Position numbers and translations under genes: made by a program. A DNA stretch of 33,943 nt from Clostridiaceae bacterium (GTDB taxonomy: Bacteria; Bacillota; Clostridia; DSM-8532): NCBI GenBank assembly GCA_012523685.1, contig JAAYTR010000258.1, forward strand, positions 1 to 33,943, written 5' to 3'. Below the pieces are notes generated by a model. It had not been told where the DNA came from and searched no databases. It saw only the letters and a program-made list of their open reading frames with translations. Shown here in pieces: positions 8,623 to 17,357 of this stretch. The first letter of the stretch is position 1, and each line of letters starts with the position of its first letter.

Positions 8623-9723
8623 GTGGTAAAGGTTCCAATTAGTAGTGTTGTTCCGGGTGCCGTTGTTGCTAAGCCCATTCATAACGAAAATGGAATATTG
8701 CTGGTTCCTACCGGCATTATTCTCGACGAAAAAGGTATCAGGAGACTTGCTGGACTGGGTGTTCAGGAGGCTTTTGTTCTCTATCCCGAACAGGAAACTG
8801 CTAAAATACTACAGCAATATTATGAATCTCCGCATATCGATGATATAATCTATCGCAGAACCCGTATTAAAGCTCAACAGCTGACAAAAAAAGTTATGCA
8901 TGCTATGTTGAGTAATCAAAAAAGTATCAACATAGAAAAAATAAGCAATATTATAGATGAAATTATCAGCCAGCTTCTCGATGTTGATGATATTATTCTT
9001 ACATTGTCCAGAATAAGAACCATAGACGACTATACATATGAGCATTCGGTGAATGTTTGCGTTGTTTCGCTTGTGATCGGTATAGATTTGAATCTTGAAC
9101 CGTATAAGCTGAAGCAACTGGGAACCGGAGCATTATTACATGATGTAGGTAAGATTTCAATATCTGAAGATGTTTTAAACAAGCCATCTACGCTCAATGC
9201 CGAGGAATATAATGAAGTTAAAGCCCATACTGAAATCGGATATCAGATGCTTTTAAATTCCGGCATCTCAGAAGAAGCTGCGCAAATAGCGCTTTATCAT
9301 CACGAAAGGTATGACGGAAGCGGTTATAACAGAAACCTGTGCGGTGAAGAAATACCGCTATTATCAAGAATTGTTACCCTCGCTGATTCATATGATGCAA
9401 TGTCAAATAACAGGGTATACAGAAGAGGACTTCCCCCTGATGTGGTCTACAAAGAAATAGCAAGCTTGAGCGGGCGGCATTTTGATTTTGATATTACCGA
9501 AAGATTCTTAAGGCGAATTGATCTCTTTCCTGTTGGAACAGGTGTTGTATTAAATACTAATCATAAGGGAGTTGTTGTTTCACCAAATAAGTTATTACCT
9601 CAGTCTCCTGTTATAAGAATATTCAGAGATAATACTGATCCTAAAAATGCCAATAACAGCCCCAACTATGTTGACATTGATTTATCTAAAACCAAATACT
9701 TATTCATTAAGGAAACTTTCTGA
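8623..9723 (+). CDS. HD-GYP domain protein, probable cyclic-di-GMP phosphodiesterase
   Basis: A 366-residue protein with an N-terminal domain (1-60; 'PISSVVPGAVVAKPI') like those found before many HD-GYP domains. The HD-GYP domain follows at about 125-300. LLHDVGKI holds the metal-binding H173-D174, and HHERYDGSGYN lies at 226-236. These enzymes hydrolyse cyclic-di-GMP to pGpG or GMP. The signature ends GYN instead of the usual GYP, while H226, H227, E228 and D231 are kept, so activity is plausible. A C-terminal extension of about 60 residues has no recognised motif. The start is GTG at 8623 with GGTGAAG upstream. No transmembrane segment was seen. Confidence 0.88.
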   Translation: MVKVPISSVVPGAVVAKPIHNENGILLVPTGIILDEKGIRRLAGLGVQEAFVLYPEQETAKILQQYYESPHIDDIIYRRTRIKAQQLTKKVMHAMLSNQKSINIEKISNIIDEIISQLLDVDDIILTLSRIRTIDDYTYEHSVNVCVVSLVIGIDLNLEPYKLKQLGTGALLHDVGKISISEDVLNKPSTLNAEEYNEVKAHTEIGYQMLLNSGISEEAAQIALYHHERYDGSGYNRNLCGEEIPLLSRIVTLADSYDAMSNNRVYRRGLPPDVVYKEIASLSGRHFDFDITERFLRRIDLFPVGTGVVLNTNHKGVVVSPNKLLPQSPVIRIFRDNTDPKNANNSPNYVDIDLSKTKYLFIKETF

Positions 9724-9764
9724 TGAGAGCCGTCACACAGCTAAAAATATATGAAAAAAAGTTC

Positions 9765-9793
9765 TTGCATTCATTTACGGTATGATATATAAT
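9765..9793 (+). promoter_or_regulatory. Strong promoter of the S10 operon
   Basis: TTGCAT (9765-9770), a 17-bp spacer and a perfect TATAAT (9788-9793). Transcription would begin near 9800, giving a leader of about 255 nt before rpsJ. This is the only good promoter seen before the ribosomal supercluster. Confidence 0.8.
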
Positions 9794-9799
9794 ATCTCT

Positions 9800-10054
9800 T
9801 GCTGTGACATTGCATACGATGAAACCGCAGATGGCAGGTGAAACAAACTGGGAACTGCGGTGGAGAATGTCCGATTCAAAGAAACCGGGCGACAAGTCAT
9901 TGTACATCATGCATGCAGATGTTTTATGTGTGTTTGTATCGTGGCCCAGGTGTATACCTTTGGGCTTTTTCCATGGCAAAACATGAAACACCCGGCAGTG
10001 TGGTACACGAAAAGCTTGTTGCGCCAACTATTTGTAACTCAAGGAGGCTTATGT
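9800..10054 (+). promoter_or_regulatory. Structured S10-operon leader with terminator-like hairpin
   Basis: Nested stems are visible. GACATT (9806-9811) pairs with AATGTC (9866-9871) and encloses ACCGCAG (9824-9830) with CTGCGGT (9855-9861). Further on, GCCCAGGT (9944-9951) pairs with ACCT (9956-9959) and GGGC (9962-9965), with two bulged T, and is followed by five T (9966-9970). That last element looks like an intrinsic terminator 85 nt before rpsJ, so transcription attenuation is likely. Ribosomal-protein leaders are a known way of feedback control. Which protein binds here is unknown. Long frames across this leader lack ribosome-binding sites. Confidence 0.6.
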
Positions 10055-10366
10055 ATGGCGAACAAACAAAAGATCAGAATAAGGCTGAAAGCTTTTGATC
10101 ATCAGGTTATCGATCAATCTGCAGAAAAGATTGTCGAGACAGCAAAGCGAACAGGTGCTAAGGTTTCCGGGCCGGTTCCGCTACCTACAAGGAAGGAAAT
10201 CATAACAATTTTGAGAGCTCCTCACAAGTATAAGGATTCTCGTGAGCAGTTCGAAATGAAGACTCACAAAAGACTTATTGATATCCTTATGCCCACACCG
10301 AAAACTGTAGATGCTCTTATGAGACTGGATCTCCCTGCTGGTGTGGATATAGAAATTAAGCTTTAA
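10055..10366 (+). CDS. rpsJ: 30S ribosomal protein S10 (uS10, NusE)
   Basis: A 103-residue protein beginning [16 protein letters not shown], the usual S10 length and start. It sits in the head of the 30S subunit and also joins NusB in transcription antitermination. AAGGAGG at 10041-10047 lies 7 nt before the ATG at 10055. An earlier ATG at 10051 is out of frame. The in-frame extension to 9860 is not supported, because it runs through the structured leader. It is the first gene of the S10 operon. Confidence 0.97.
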   Translation: MANKQKIRIRLKAFDHQVIDQSAEKIVETAKRTGAKVSGPVPLPTRKEIITILRAPHKYKDSREQFEMKTHKRLIDILMPTPKTVDALMRLDLPAGVDIEIKL

Positions 10367-10382
10367 GAGAATAGAATGTTAA

Positions 10383-10400
10383 GTTCGGTCAAATCCGAAC
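10383..10400 (+). other. Small stem-loop between rpsJ and rplC
   Basis: GTTCGG (10383-10388) pairs perfectly with CCGAAC (10395-10400) around TCAAAT. There is no U-tract. It may act as an RNA processing or stability element between the first two genes, just before the rplC ribosome-binding site at 10408-10413. Confidence 0.4.
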
Positions 10401-10424
10401 CAATGACAGGAGGTTATATAAAAC

Positions 10425-11060
10425 ATGAAAAAATGCATACTTGGCAAAAAGATAGGTATGACACAAGTCTTTACCGAGGACGGAATAATGATTCCTGTAA
10501 CTGTTGTACTTGCAGGTCCCATGTCCGTTATACAGAAAAAGACTGTAGAAATTGACGGATACAACGCAGTGAAATTCGGTTTCGAAGACATCCCGGAGAG
10601 AAAGGCTACTAAGCCTATGAAGGGACAGTTCGAAAAAGCCGGTGTTTCTCCAAAGAGAGTAATGAGAGAATTCAAGCTGGATGATAGCTCCGAATACGAA
10701 GTAGGACAAGTTATTAAGGTTGAAGACATGTTTAAAGACGGTGATAAAATTGACGTCACCGGTATTTCAAAAGGTAAAGGCTATCAAGGTACCGTTAAAA
10801 GATTCCGTACCGCTCGCGGTCGTATGTCCCACGGTTCCGGATATCACAGGGGTATTGGTTCAATGGGTGCCAACTCCAGCCCGAGCCGTATTTTTAAAGG
10901 TAAGAAGATGCCCGGTCACATGGGCGCTGAAAAGGTAACTGTTCAGAATCTCGCCGTAGTCAAAGTTGATGCTGAGAGAGGTTTACTCCTTGTAAAAGGT
11001 GCAGTTCCCGGAGCAAAAGGCGGCCTCCTTGTGATTAAGGATTCGGTTAAGGCAAAATAA
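10425..11060 (+). CDS. rplC: 50S ribosomal protein L3 (uL3)
   Basis: A 211-residue protein with the L3 N-terminus ([12 protein letters not shown]) and the long central loop rich in Gly, Arg and Ser (about residues 120-170; [15 protein letters not shown]). That loop reaches towards the peptidyl-transferase centre in known structures. It binds 23S rRNA early in 50S assembly. AGGAGG lies 11 nt before the ATG. Length is normal for Firmicutes. Confidence 0.97.
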   Translation: MKKCILGKKIGMTQVFTEDGIMIPVTVVLAGPMSVIQKKTVEIDGYNAVKFGFEDIPERKATKPMKGQFEKAGVSPKRVMREFKLDDSSEYEVGQVIKVEDMFKDGDKIDVTGISKGKGYQGTVKRFRTARGRMSHGSGYHRGIGSMGANSSPSRIFKGKKMPGHMGAEKVTVQNLAVVKVDAERGLLLVKGAVPGAKGGLLVIKDSVKAK

Positions 11061-11088
11061 TAGAACTGGTTCGGAAGGAGGATATGAA

Positions 11089-11712
11089 ATGCCAAAAGTA
11101 GATGTTTACAATATAAGCGGCCAGAAGGTCGGCGATATGGATTTAAATGATGATATTTTCGCGGTAGAAATAAATAAAGTTGCGATGCACAGTGCGGTAG
11201 TGAACACACTTGCTAACGCAAGACAGGGAACACAATCTACCAAGACAAAATCAGAGGTCCGCGGCGGCGGTAGAAAACCGTGGAGGCAAAAAGGCACAGG
11301 CCGTGCCCGCCACGGCAGCATCCGTTCTGCACAATGGGTGGGCGGCGGTATCGTTTTGGGTCCGAAACCCAGAAGCTACAGCTATACACTGCCTAAGAAG
11401 GTAAAGAGACTTGCTCTTAAGAGTGCTCTTTCCAGTAAGGTTATCGAAAATAATATCATTGTATTGGATGATCTTAAGCTAGAAGCCATTAAGACTAAGG
11501 AAATGGTTAACATTCTGAACAATCTCAAGGTTGATTCCTCTGCTTTGATAGTACTTCCTGATGTTGATAAGAATGTAGTATTATCAGCAAGAAATATTGA
11601 GAGTGTTAAGACAACAACGACAAACAGCATCAACACCTACGATATTTTAAAGTACAGAAAGTTTATCGTAACTAAGGATGCTGTATCCAAGATTGAGGAG
11701 GTGTACGCATAA
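11089..11712 (+). CDS. rplD: 50S ribosomal protein L4 (uL4)
   Basis: A 207-residue protein. The extended loop with [21 protein letters not shown] (about 48-70) is the part that lines the constriction of the exit tunnel in L4. In E. coli L4 also represses the S10 operon, and whether this holds here is unknown. AAGGAGG precedes the ATG. The TAA overlaps the rplW ATG by one base (TAATG). Confidence 0.97.
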   Translation: MPKVDVYNISGQKVGDMDLNDDIFAVEINKVAMHSAVVNTLANARQGTQSTKTKSEVRGGGRKPWRQKGTGRARHGSIRSAQWVGGGIVLGPKPRSYSYTLPKKVKRLALKSALSSKVIENNIIVLDDLKLEAIKTKEMVNILNNLKVDSSALIVLPDVDKNVVLSARNIESVKTTTTNSINTYDILKYRKFIVTKDAVSKIEEVYA

Positions 11713-12065
11713 TGAAGTTTTCAGAGGATATTCTCGTTCGTCCGTACATTACCGAGAAAACAAATGCTGATATGGCAGATGGCAAGTACACTTTCATAGT
11801 TGACAAAAAAGCTACCAAAACACAAGTTAAGCAGGCTGTTGAAAAGCTTTTCGGAGTTAAGGTTTTGTCAGTTAACACTGTTATTTATGAAGGTAAGGAA
11901 AAACGCCAGGGAGTTCATGTCGGTAAGACTGCATCTTTCAAAAAAGCAACAGTTAAAATCGACACTAATCCTAAACCTGTTTCATATGCAACAAAGGGCG
12001 GAAAAGTCGTTACAACTTCGAAGAAGTACAAGACTTCTATTGAAGAGTTTGGAGTAGCCCAATAA
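11712..12065 (+). CDS. rplW: 50S ribosomal protein L23 (uL23), with C-terminal insertion
   Basis: A 117-residue protein at the exit of the nascent-peptide tunnel, the docking site for trigger factor and SRP in other bacteria. ILVRPYITEKT and YTFIVDKKATKTQVKQAVE are typical. The family usually has about 95 residues; here some 20 extra residues lie near 84-108, before the usual acidic end (IEEFGVAQ). The start overlaps the rplD stop, so the two are translationally coupled. Confidence 0.96.
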   Translation: MKFSEDILVRPYITEKTNADMADGKYTFIVDKKATKTQVKQAVEKLFGVKVLSVNTVIYEGKEKRQGVHVGKTASFKKATVKIDTNPKPVSYATKGGKVVTTSKKYKTSIEEFGVAQ

Positions 12066-12151
12066 TAACGTGATTATCGGATATATCGGATATATAGGCC
12101 TCACAGTCAGCCTGAGAACGATATACCGGAAAGAATAAAGGAGTGTAAGAA
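12066..12151 (+). repeat. Gap between rplW and rplB with a 9-bp tandem repeat
   Basis: TATCGGATA occurs twice in tandem (12075-12083, 12084-12092), followed by a partial third copy TATAGG (12093-12098). AGGC and GCCT could form a short hairpin just after. The 86-nt gap is larger than most in the operon. AAAGGAG precedes rplB normally. Confidence 0.5.
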
Positions 12152-12985
12152 ATGCCAATTAAAAAGTACAATCCGACATCTCCTGCAAGAAGATTCATGA
12201 CTGTATCTAAATTTGAGGAGATCACAAAGAAGGCACCGGAAAAGAGCCTTCTGGCTCCGCTAAGTAAGAACGGCGGAAGAAACTCCTACGGAAGGATCAC
12301 CGTTCGTCATCGCGGCGGCGGAGCAAAACAGAAGTACAGAATTATTGACTTTAAACGAGATAAGGATGGAATTCCTGCAAAGGTTTCCGCAATTGAGTAT
12401 GATCCCAACAGATCTGCTCGTATAGCTCTTCTTGTTTATGCAGATGGAGAAAAGAGATATATTCTGGCACCAAATGGTCTTAAAGTAGGCGATAGTGTAT
12501 ATTCAGGGGAGCATTCCGATATAAAGCCAGGTAATGCGCTTCCTATGGAATTTATTCCTCTGGGTACCGTAATTCATAATATTGAGTTGAAACCCGGTAA
12601 GGGTGGGCAGCTTGTAAGATCGGCCGGCAACGAAGCTCAATTGATGGCTAAAGAGGGCAAATATGCCCAGGTAAGACTTCCCTCGGGTGAAGTCAGGAAA
12701 ATTGATATTCGCTGTAGGGCTACAATTGGTCAGGTAAGTAATATTGAACATGAGAATATTTCTATTGGCAAAGCCGGAAGAAAACGCTGGATGGGAATAA
12801 GACCAACTGTTCGAGGCGTTGTTATGAATCCTAGTGACCACCCTCATGGCGGTGGAGAAGGTAAATCTCCTGTTGGTATGCCAAGCCCGGTTACTCCCTG
12901 GGGTAAACCTACACTTGGTTATAAGACCCGCAAGAAGAATAAACCAAGCAATAGCCTTATCGTGAAGAGACGTAACGATAAGTAA
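12152..12985 (+). CDS. rplB: 50S ribosomal protein L2 (uL2)
   Basis: A 277-residue protein, of standard length. The N-terminal [19 protein letters not shown], the [16 protein letters not shown] segment and the C-terminal [13 protein letters not shown] loop are near-universal L2 signatures. The His in that last loop is conserved and lies close to the peptidyl-transferase centre. L2 binds 23S rRNA and helps join the subunits. Confidence 0.97.
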   Translation: MPIKKYNPTSPARRFMTVSKFEEITKKAPEKSLLAPLSKNGGRNSYGRITVRHRGGGAKQKYRIIDFKRDKDGIPAKVSAIEYDPNRSARIALLVYADGEKRYILAPNGLKVGDSVYSGEHSDIKPGNALPMEFIPLGTVIHNIELKPGKGGQLVRSAGNEAQLMAKEGKYAQVRLPSGEVRKIDIRCRATIGQVSNIEHENISIGKAGRKRWMGIRPTVRGVVMNPSDHPHGGGEGKSPVGMPSPVTPWGKPTLGYKTRKKNKPSNSLIVKRRNDK

Positions 12986-13008
12986 GATGGAAGAAGGAGG
13001 TTGAAACC

Positions 13009-13293
13009 GTGAGTAGATCGCTTAAAAAGGGACCCTACGTTGATGAAAAACTCTTGAAGAGAATTGAAGAAATGAACGAAAAGAACGAGAAAAAGGTTTT
13101 AAAGACTTGGTCTCGTGCCTCTACCATCTTCCCGCAGATGGTCGGACATACCATTGCTGTTCACGATGGACGTAAACATGTTCCGGTATTTATAACAGAA
13201 GATATGGTAGGACATAAGCTTGGTGAGTTTTCTCCCACACGTTTATACAGAGGGCACAGCAAGGGAGAAAAAACTAGCAGACTCAAGAATTAA
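13009..13293 (+). CDS. rpsS: 30S ribosomal protein S19 (uS19)
   Basis: A 94-residue protein of the 30S head, starting with GTG at 13009 ([16 protein letters not shown]) after GAAGGAGG. The [11 protein letters not shown] motif near the C-terminus is diagnostic. It pairs with S13 near the A-site tRNA in known ribosomes. Spacing to rplV is short. Confidence 0.97.
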   Translation: MSRSLKKGPYVDEKLLKRIEEMNEKNEKKVLKTWSRASTIFPQMVGHTIAVHDGRKHVPVFITEDMVGHKLGEFSPTRLYRGHSKGEKTSRLKN

Positions 13294-13322
13294 GAGACTC
13301 TTAATCGGAAGGAGGAAATGAC

Positions 13323-13802
13323 TTGGGCAGGAAAGTAATGTCAAAAGATGAGCTCCTTGAAAAGAAGGAGGAGCTTCTTGAACAATATGGTAAGACCCGC
13401 AGGAAAGCAGACAAGCTTCCGATTCTTACAAAGAAAGAGCGTAAAGTTCTGGGAATCGGTAAAGATGAAGGAAGAGCTGTTGCAAAGCATGTTAGGGTTT
13501 CATCCAGAAAAGCCAAACTGGTTATTGATTTAATACGTAATAAAGATTTAGACGAGGCTTACGGTATACTGAAGTACATGCCGAGAAACGCGTCAGAGAT
13601 ACTCTATAAACTTCTAAAATCTGCAGAAGCAAATGCAGTTAACAACAACCAGCTCAACAGAGACAACCTCTTTGTATCTGAGGTATATGCTGAACAGGGG
13701 CCGACTCTTAAAAGAATTATGCCGAGAGCACAGGGTAGGGCGTTCCGTATAAGAAAGAGAACCAGTCATATCACATTGGTACTCAAGGAAAGGGCTAAAT
13801 AG
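13323..13802 (+). CDS. rplV: 50S ribosomal protein L22 (uL22) with a 50-residue N-terminal extension
   Basis: A 159-residue protein. The conserved L22 core begins only near residue 51 ([16 protein letters not shown]) and runs to the end ([14 protein letters not shown]), about 109 residues as in other bacteria. The first 50 residues are highly charged (Lys, Glu, Arg). The start is TTG at 13323 with AAGGAGG at 13309-13315, 7 nt away. No in-frame start codon occurs at the core boundary; the only alternative is an ATG at 13338. The extension is therefore probably real. L22 lines the exit tunnel, and its globular part lies at the tunnel mouth. Confidence 0.95.
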   Translation: MGRKVMSKDELLEKKEELLEQYGKTRRKADKLPILTKKERKVLGIGKDEGRAVAKHVRVSSRKAKLVIDLIRNKDLDEAYGILKYMPRNASEILYKLLKSAEANAVNNNQLNRDNLFVSEVYAEQGPTLKRIMPRAQGRAFRIRKRTSHITLVLKERAK

Positions 13803-13813
13803 GAGGTTGTAAA

Positions 13814-14479
13814 ATGGGCCAAAAAGTAAATCCGCATGGACTTAGAATAGGAATCATTAAAGACTGGGATACAAAATGGTATGCTGGTGTTAAAGATTTC
13901 AGCAGCTTCCTGGTTGAGGATGTAAAGCTGAGAAAGTTCTTAAAGAAAAAGCTTTATATCGCAGGAATTGCAAGAATTGAAATTGAGCGTGCTGCAAACA
14001 AAATTAAGATTAATATTCATACTGCTAAACCCGGTATTATCATCGGTAAGCAGGGATCGGGAATCGAAGCTCTTCGTGTAGAGCTGGAGAAAATGACCGG
14101 TAAGAGTATACTTCTTAATATCACAGAAATTAAAAACTCTGATTTGGTTTCACAGCTGGTGGCAGAGAATATTGCGGCTCAGTTGGAGAAACGTGTTTCG
14201 TTCCGCCGTGCTATGAAACAGGCAATGTCGAGGACTATGAAGGCCGGTGCAAAGGGTATTAAAACCCAGGTATCAGGCAGACTTGGCGGAGCAGAAATCG
14301 CAAGAACAGAACATTATGCAGAAGGTACGATCCCACTTCAGACACTGCGTGCCGATATTGACTATGGTTTTGCTGAAGCAAATACCACATATGGCAAGAT
14401 AGGTGTTAAAGTCTGGATTTATAAGGGTGAAGTTCTTCCCGCCAAAAAGAAGGAGAAAAAGGAAGGGGGAGACAAATAA
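13814..14479 (+). CDS. rpsC: 30S ribosomal protein S3 (uS3)
   Basis: A 221-residue protein with an N-terminal KH domain ([14 protein letters not shown], about 75-90) and the C-terminal S3 domain ([13 protein letters not shown]). It lies at the mRNA entry channel of the 30S subunit. A lysine- and glutamate-rich tail closes the protein. The ATG follows AGGAGG directly after the rplV stop. Confidence 0.97.
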   Translation: MGQKVNPHGLRIGIIKDWDTKWYAGVKDFSSFLVEDVKLRKFLKKKLYIAGIARIEIERAANKIKINIHTAKPGIIIGKQGSGIEALRVELEKMTGKSILLNITEIKNSDLVSQLVAENIAAQLEKRVSFRRAMKQAMSRTMKAGAKGIKTQVSGRLGGAEIARTEHYAEGTIPLQTLRADIDYGFAEANTTYGKIGVKVWIYKGEVLPAKKKEKKEGGDK

Positions 14480-14480
14480 T

Positions 14481-14918
14481 ATGTTAATGCCTAAGAGAGT
14501 TAAATATAGAAGAGTTCACAGAGGACGTATGACAGGTAAGGCAATGCGCGGTAATGTTGTATCAGATGGTGAATTCGGATTACAGGCTGTTGATCCTGCA
14601 TGGATTACCAGCAATCAGATTGAAGCAGCCCGTGTCGCTATGACTCGTTTTATAAAGAGAGGCGGAAGCGTTTGGATTAAGATTTTCCCTGATAAGCCAG
14701 TAACAAAGAAACCTGCTGAAACCCGTATGGGTTCCGGTAAAGGTTCTCCTGAGTACTGGGTAGCGGTAGTCAAACCAGGACGTGTTCTCTTTGAGATCGC
14801 AGGAGTTTCCGAAGAAGTAGCGAGAGAAGCATTGAGGCTTGCAGCCCACAAGTTACCCGTAAAGTGCAAAATTATTACTCGTGGGGAAGAGGTAGGTGTA
14901 GATAATGAAGGCGTCTGA
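14481..14918 (+). CDS. rplP: 50S ribosomal protein L16 (uL16)
   Basis: A 145-residue protein ([17 protein letters not shown]), of normal length. It binds near the A site and the 5S rRNA arm. The start is ATG 14481, one base after the rpsC stop. Its ribosome-binding site GGAAGGGGGAG lies within the end of rpsC, so the genes are probably coupled. Longer in-frame readings back into rpsC are artefacts. Confidence 0.97.
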   Translation: MLMPKRVKYRRVHRGRMTGKAMRGNVVSDGEFGLQAVDPAWITSNQIEAARVAMTRFIKRGGSVWIKIFPDKPVTKKPAETRMGSGKGSPEYWVAVVKPGRVLFEIAGVSEEVAREALRLAAHKLPVKCKIITRGEEVGVDNEGV

Positions 14919-15117
14919 ACTGAAAGCACTTAAGGAAAAGACACGCGAAGAGCTCAATCAAGAGCTTGCTGAACTGAAAACCGAGTTGTTTAAGCTTAGA
15001 TTCCAGCATGCTACAAGCCAGCTCGAGAATCCCATGAAGCTTAAGGAATGTAAGAAAAATATTGCACGGGTTAAGACATTGATTCGTGAAAAGGAACTCG
15101 GAATTGAGAGGAATTAA
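14905..15117 (+). CDS. rpmC: 50S ribosomal protein L29 (uL29)
   Basis: A 70-residue helical protein ([32 protein letters not shown]), slightly longer than the 66 residues usual in Bacillus. It sits near the tunnel exit beside L23. Its ATG overlaps the last 14 nt of rplP, implying translational coupling. Confidence 0.96.
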   Translation: MKASELKALKEKTREELNQELAELKTELFKLRFQHATSQLENPMKLKECKKNIARVKTLIREKELGIERN

Positions 15118-15160
15118 TAAGGCTTGATGCCGTTATTAACCGGAAGGAGGTTTGTTCCGC

Positions 15161-15418
15161 GTGGCTGACAGAGGTATAAGAAAGACCAAGGTTGGTAAGG
15201 TCGTAAGTGATAAAATGGATAAAACCATTGTTGTGGCTGTAGAGGACAGTGTTAAGCATCCTTTGATAAAAAAGGTTATTAAAAGGACTTATAAACTCAA
15301 AGCCCATGATGAAAACAATGAGTGTAATGTAGACGATCTTGTAGAAGTTATGGAAACCAGACCACTTAGTAAGGATAAGAGATGGAGACTGGTCAGGATC
15401 GTAGAGAAGGCGAAGTAA
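15161..15418 (+). CDS. rpsQ: 30S ribosomal protein S17 (uS17)
   Basis: An 85-residue OB-fold protein that binds 16S rRNA early in assembly. [17 protein letters not shown] is the typical N-terminal strand pair. The start is GTG 15161 with GGAAGGAGG at 15142-15150. A TTG at 15152 would add three residues but sits too close to the ribosome-binding site. Confidence 0.96.
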   Translation: MADRGIRKTKVGKVVSDKMDKTIVVAVEDSVKHPLIKKVIKRTYKLKAHDENNECNVDDLVEVMETRPLSKDKRWRLVRIVEKAK

Positions 15419-15433
15419 AGGAGGCGTTGGGAT

Positions 15434-15802
15434 ATGATTCAAGCAGAAAGCCGTTTAAAAGCTGCTGATAACACTGGCGCCAAGGAGTTGTATTGCATTA
15501 AAGTCCTGGGTGGCAGTAAAAGAAAATATGCAAATATCGGCGATGTAATTGTTTGTTCGGTTAAAAATGCAACACCCGGCGGTGTTGTTAAAAAGGGCGA
15601 TGTTGTCAGAGCCGTAATAGTGCGTAGCGTTAAAGGGTTAAAAAGATCAGATGGTTCTACCATCCGTTTTGATGAGAACGCGGCCGTTATTTTGAAAGAT
15701 GACGGCACCCCAAGAGGAACCCGTATATTTGGTCCGGTAGCAAGAGAATTGAGAGAAAAAAATTACATGAAAATAATCTCATTGGCACCGGAAGTACTGT
15801 AA
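15434..15802 (+). CDS. rplN: 50S ribosomal protein L14 (uL14)
   Basis: A 122-residue protein with the usual start [18 protein letters not shown] and the end EVL. It forms part of an intersubunit bridge and is the docking surface of ribosome silencing factor RsfS in other bacteria. AAAGGAGG precedes the ATG. Nothing unusual was seen. Confidence 0.97.
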   Translation: MIQAESRLKAADNTGAKELYCIKVLGGSKRKYANIGDVIVCSVKNATPGGVVKKGDVVRAVIVRSVKGLKRSDGSTIRFDENAAVILKDDGTPRGTRIFGPVARELREKNYMKIISLAPEVL

Positions 15803-15820
15803 GGAAGGAGGCTTGACAAA

Positions 15821-16168
15821 ATGGCCAAAACACACGTCAAAAAAGGTGATATGGTTTACATCTTAAATGGCAAGGATGGCGGGAAGAAAGGAAAAGTACT
15901 TTCCGTGATTCCATCAGATGGTAAGGTTCTCGTAGAGGGCGTGAATATCGTTTCAAAGCATGTTAAGCCAAATCCTGCGAAGGGTTTAAACGAAGGTGGA
16001 ATTATTCATCAGGAAGCACCTATTTATGTTGGTAAGGTAATGTTGATTTGCAAGCATTGCGGGAAGCCGACTAAGGTTGGCAAAAAACTTATGGATGATG
16101 GATCAAAAGCCAGAGTCTGTAAGAAATGTGATAGTGTAATTGACATTATCGGAGAAGGTAAGGAGTAA
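15821..16168 (+). CDS. rplX: 50S ribosomal protein L24 (uL24), zinc-ribbon form
   Basis: A 115-residue protein with an N-terminal KOW motif ([21 protein letters not shown]). The C-terminal half has two cysteine pairs, CKHC and CKKC, likely to bind zinc. That feature is seen in some but not all bacterial L24. It starts 50S assembly and lies near the tunnel exit. GGAAGGAGG precedes the ATG. Confidence 0.97.
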   Translation: MAKTHVKKGDMVYILNGKDGGKKGKVLSVIPSDGKVLVEGVNIVSKHVKPNPAKGLNEGGIIHQEAPIYVGKVMLICKHCGKPTKVGKKLMDDGSKARVCKKCDSVIDIIGEGKE

Positions 16169-16190
16169 TCCTTAAGGAGGTTGACGAGAC

Positions 16191-16733
16191 ATGCCAAGAT
16201 TGCTTGACAAGTATAAAAATGAAGTTGCGCAGGCTCTGCAGGCAAAGTTTAATTATAAAACACCCATGCAGATTCCAAAGCTTGTTAAAGTTGTAATCAA
16301 TATGGGCGTCGGGGAAGTTAAAGAAAACCCCAAAGCCATTGAAACAGCAGCAAACGAGATAGCAGCTATAACAGGACAGAAAGCGGTTGTCACGAAAGCT
16401 AAGAAGTCGGTTGCGGCATTTAAGCTCCGTGAGGGTATGAGCATAGGATGCAAAACCACTCTTCGCGGTAATCGCATGTATGAGTTTGTTGATAAACTAT
16501 TTAATGTAGCTCTTCCCAGAGTAAGAGACTTTAGAGGAATTAACCCAAATTCCTTTGACGGCAGAGGTAACTTTACAATGGGAGTAAAAGAACAATTGAT
16601 TTTCCCGGAAATTGAGTACGATAAGGTTGACAGGATTCATGGAATGGATATCACATTTGTTACAACTGCCAAGACCGATGAAGAAGCGAAGGAATTACTG
16701 TCACTTCTCGGAATGCCGTTCAAAAAGAGCTAA
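16191..16733 (+). CDS. rplE: 50S ribosomal protein L5 (uL5)
   Basis: A 180-residue protein that binds 5S rRNA in the central protuberance. [21 protein letters not shown] and PRVRDFRGI are standard L5 segments, and length is normal. It starts with ATG after AAGGAGG. Confidence 0.97.
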   Translation: MPRLLDKYKNEVAQALQAKFNYKTPMQIPKLVKVVINMGVGEVKENPKAIETAANEIAAITGQKAVVTKAKKSVAAFKLREGMSIGCKTTLRGNRMYEFVDKLFNVALPRVRDFRGINPNSFDGRGNFTMGVKEQLIFPEIEYDKVDRIHGMDITFVTTAKTDEEAKELLSLLGMPFKKS

Positions 16734-16747
16734 AGGAGGAAATTGAT

Positions 16748-16933
16748 ATGGCTAAAAAGTCCATGATTCTAAAGCAGCAAAGAACGCCGAAGTTTTCAAC
16801 CAGGTATTATAACCGCTGCAAGCTCTGCGGCAGACCTCACGCATATATGAGGAAGTTCGGCATTTGCCGTCTTTGCTTCAGAGACTTAGCATATAAGGGC
16901 CAAATACCAGGTGTAAAGAAAGCAAGCTGGTAA
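16748..16933 (+). CDS. rpsZ: 30S ribosomal protein S14, zinc-binding form (uS14)
   Basis: A 61-residue protein of the 30S head. Cysteines C24, C27, C40 and C43 form the two CxxC pairs of the zinc (C+) form of S14; the zinc-free form is longer. The gene name rpsZ or rpsN is used for it. AAAGGAGG precedes the ATG. Confidence 0.97.
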   Translation: MAKKSMILKQQRTPKFSTRYYNRCKLCGRPHAYMRKFGICRLCFRDLAYKGQIPGVKKASW

Positions 16934-16958
16934 CAGGAGCGAAAGGAGGTCTGTAATA

Positions 16959-17357
16959 ATGCATGCAACTGACGTAATTGCAGATATGCTTACTAGAATA
17001 AGGAATGCCGCAAGTTCAAAGCATCAGACTGTGGATATTCCGGCATCAAACCTGAAAAAGCAGATTGCTAAAATTTTGCTTGAAGAGGGTTATATCAAGG
17101 ATTTTATTGAAATAGACGATAAAAAGCAGGGAATTATCAGAATAACTCTTAAATACGTAGATAACAAGAAAAATATAATTACCGGAATTAAGAGAATCAG
17201 TAAGCCCGGTTTAAGGGTTTATGCCCAGAAAGACGAGATTCCAAAGGTTCTTGGTGGATTGGGTGTTGCTATAGTATCAACATCTCAGGGTGTTATGACT
17301 GATAAAGCTGCAAGAAAGCTCGGCATTGGCGGAGAGATACTTGCATTTGTATGGTAA
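16959..17357 (+). CDS. rpsH: 30S ribosomal protein S8 (uS8)
   Basis: A 132-residue protein ([34 protein letters not shown]) that binds the 16S central domain. In E. coli S8 represses the spc operon by binding its mRNA, so the unusual structured gap that follows this gene is of interest. AAAGGAGG precedes the ATG. Confidence 0.97.
   Translation: MHATDVIADMLTRIRNAASSKHQTVDIPASNLKKQIAKILLEEGYIKDFIEIDDKKQGIIRITLKYVDNKKNIITGIKRISKPGLRVYAQKDEIPKVLGGLGVAIVSTSQGVMTDKAARKLGIGGEILAFVW

Noticed and set aside
9860-10054. Longer start for rpsJ and other open frames in the S10 leader (9804, 9838)
   Set aside because: S10 is 103 residues from 10055 with an ideal ribosome-binding site. The leader frames overlap RNA stems and have no homology I can see.
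9800-10054. T-box or other classical riboswitch in the S10 leader
   Set aside because: The conserved T-box sequence was not seen, and no known aptamer core was recognised.
14403-14480. Longer start for rplP inside rpsC
   Set aside because: L16 begins at [11 protein letters not shown]. The extra part is another frame of rpsC.
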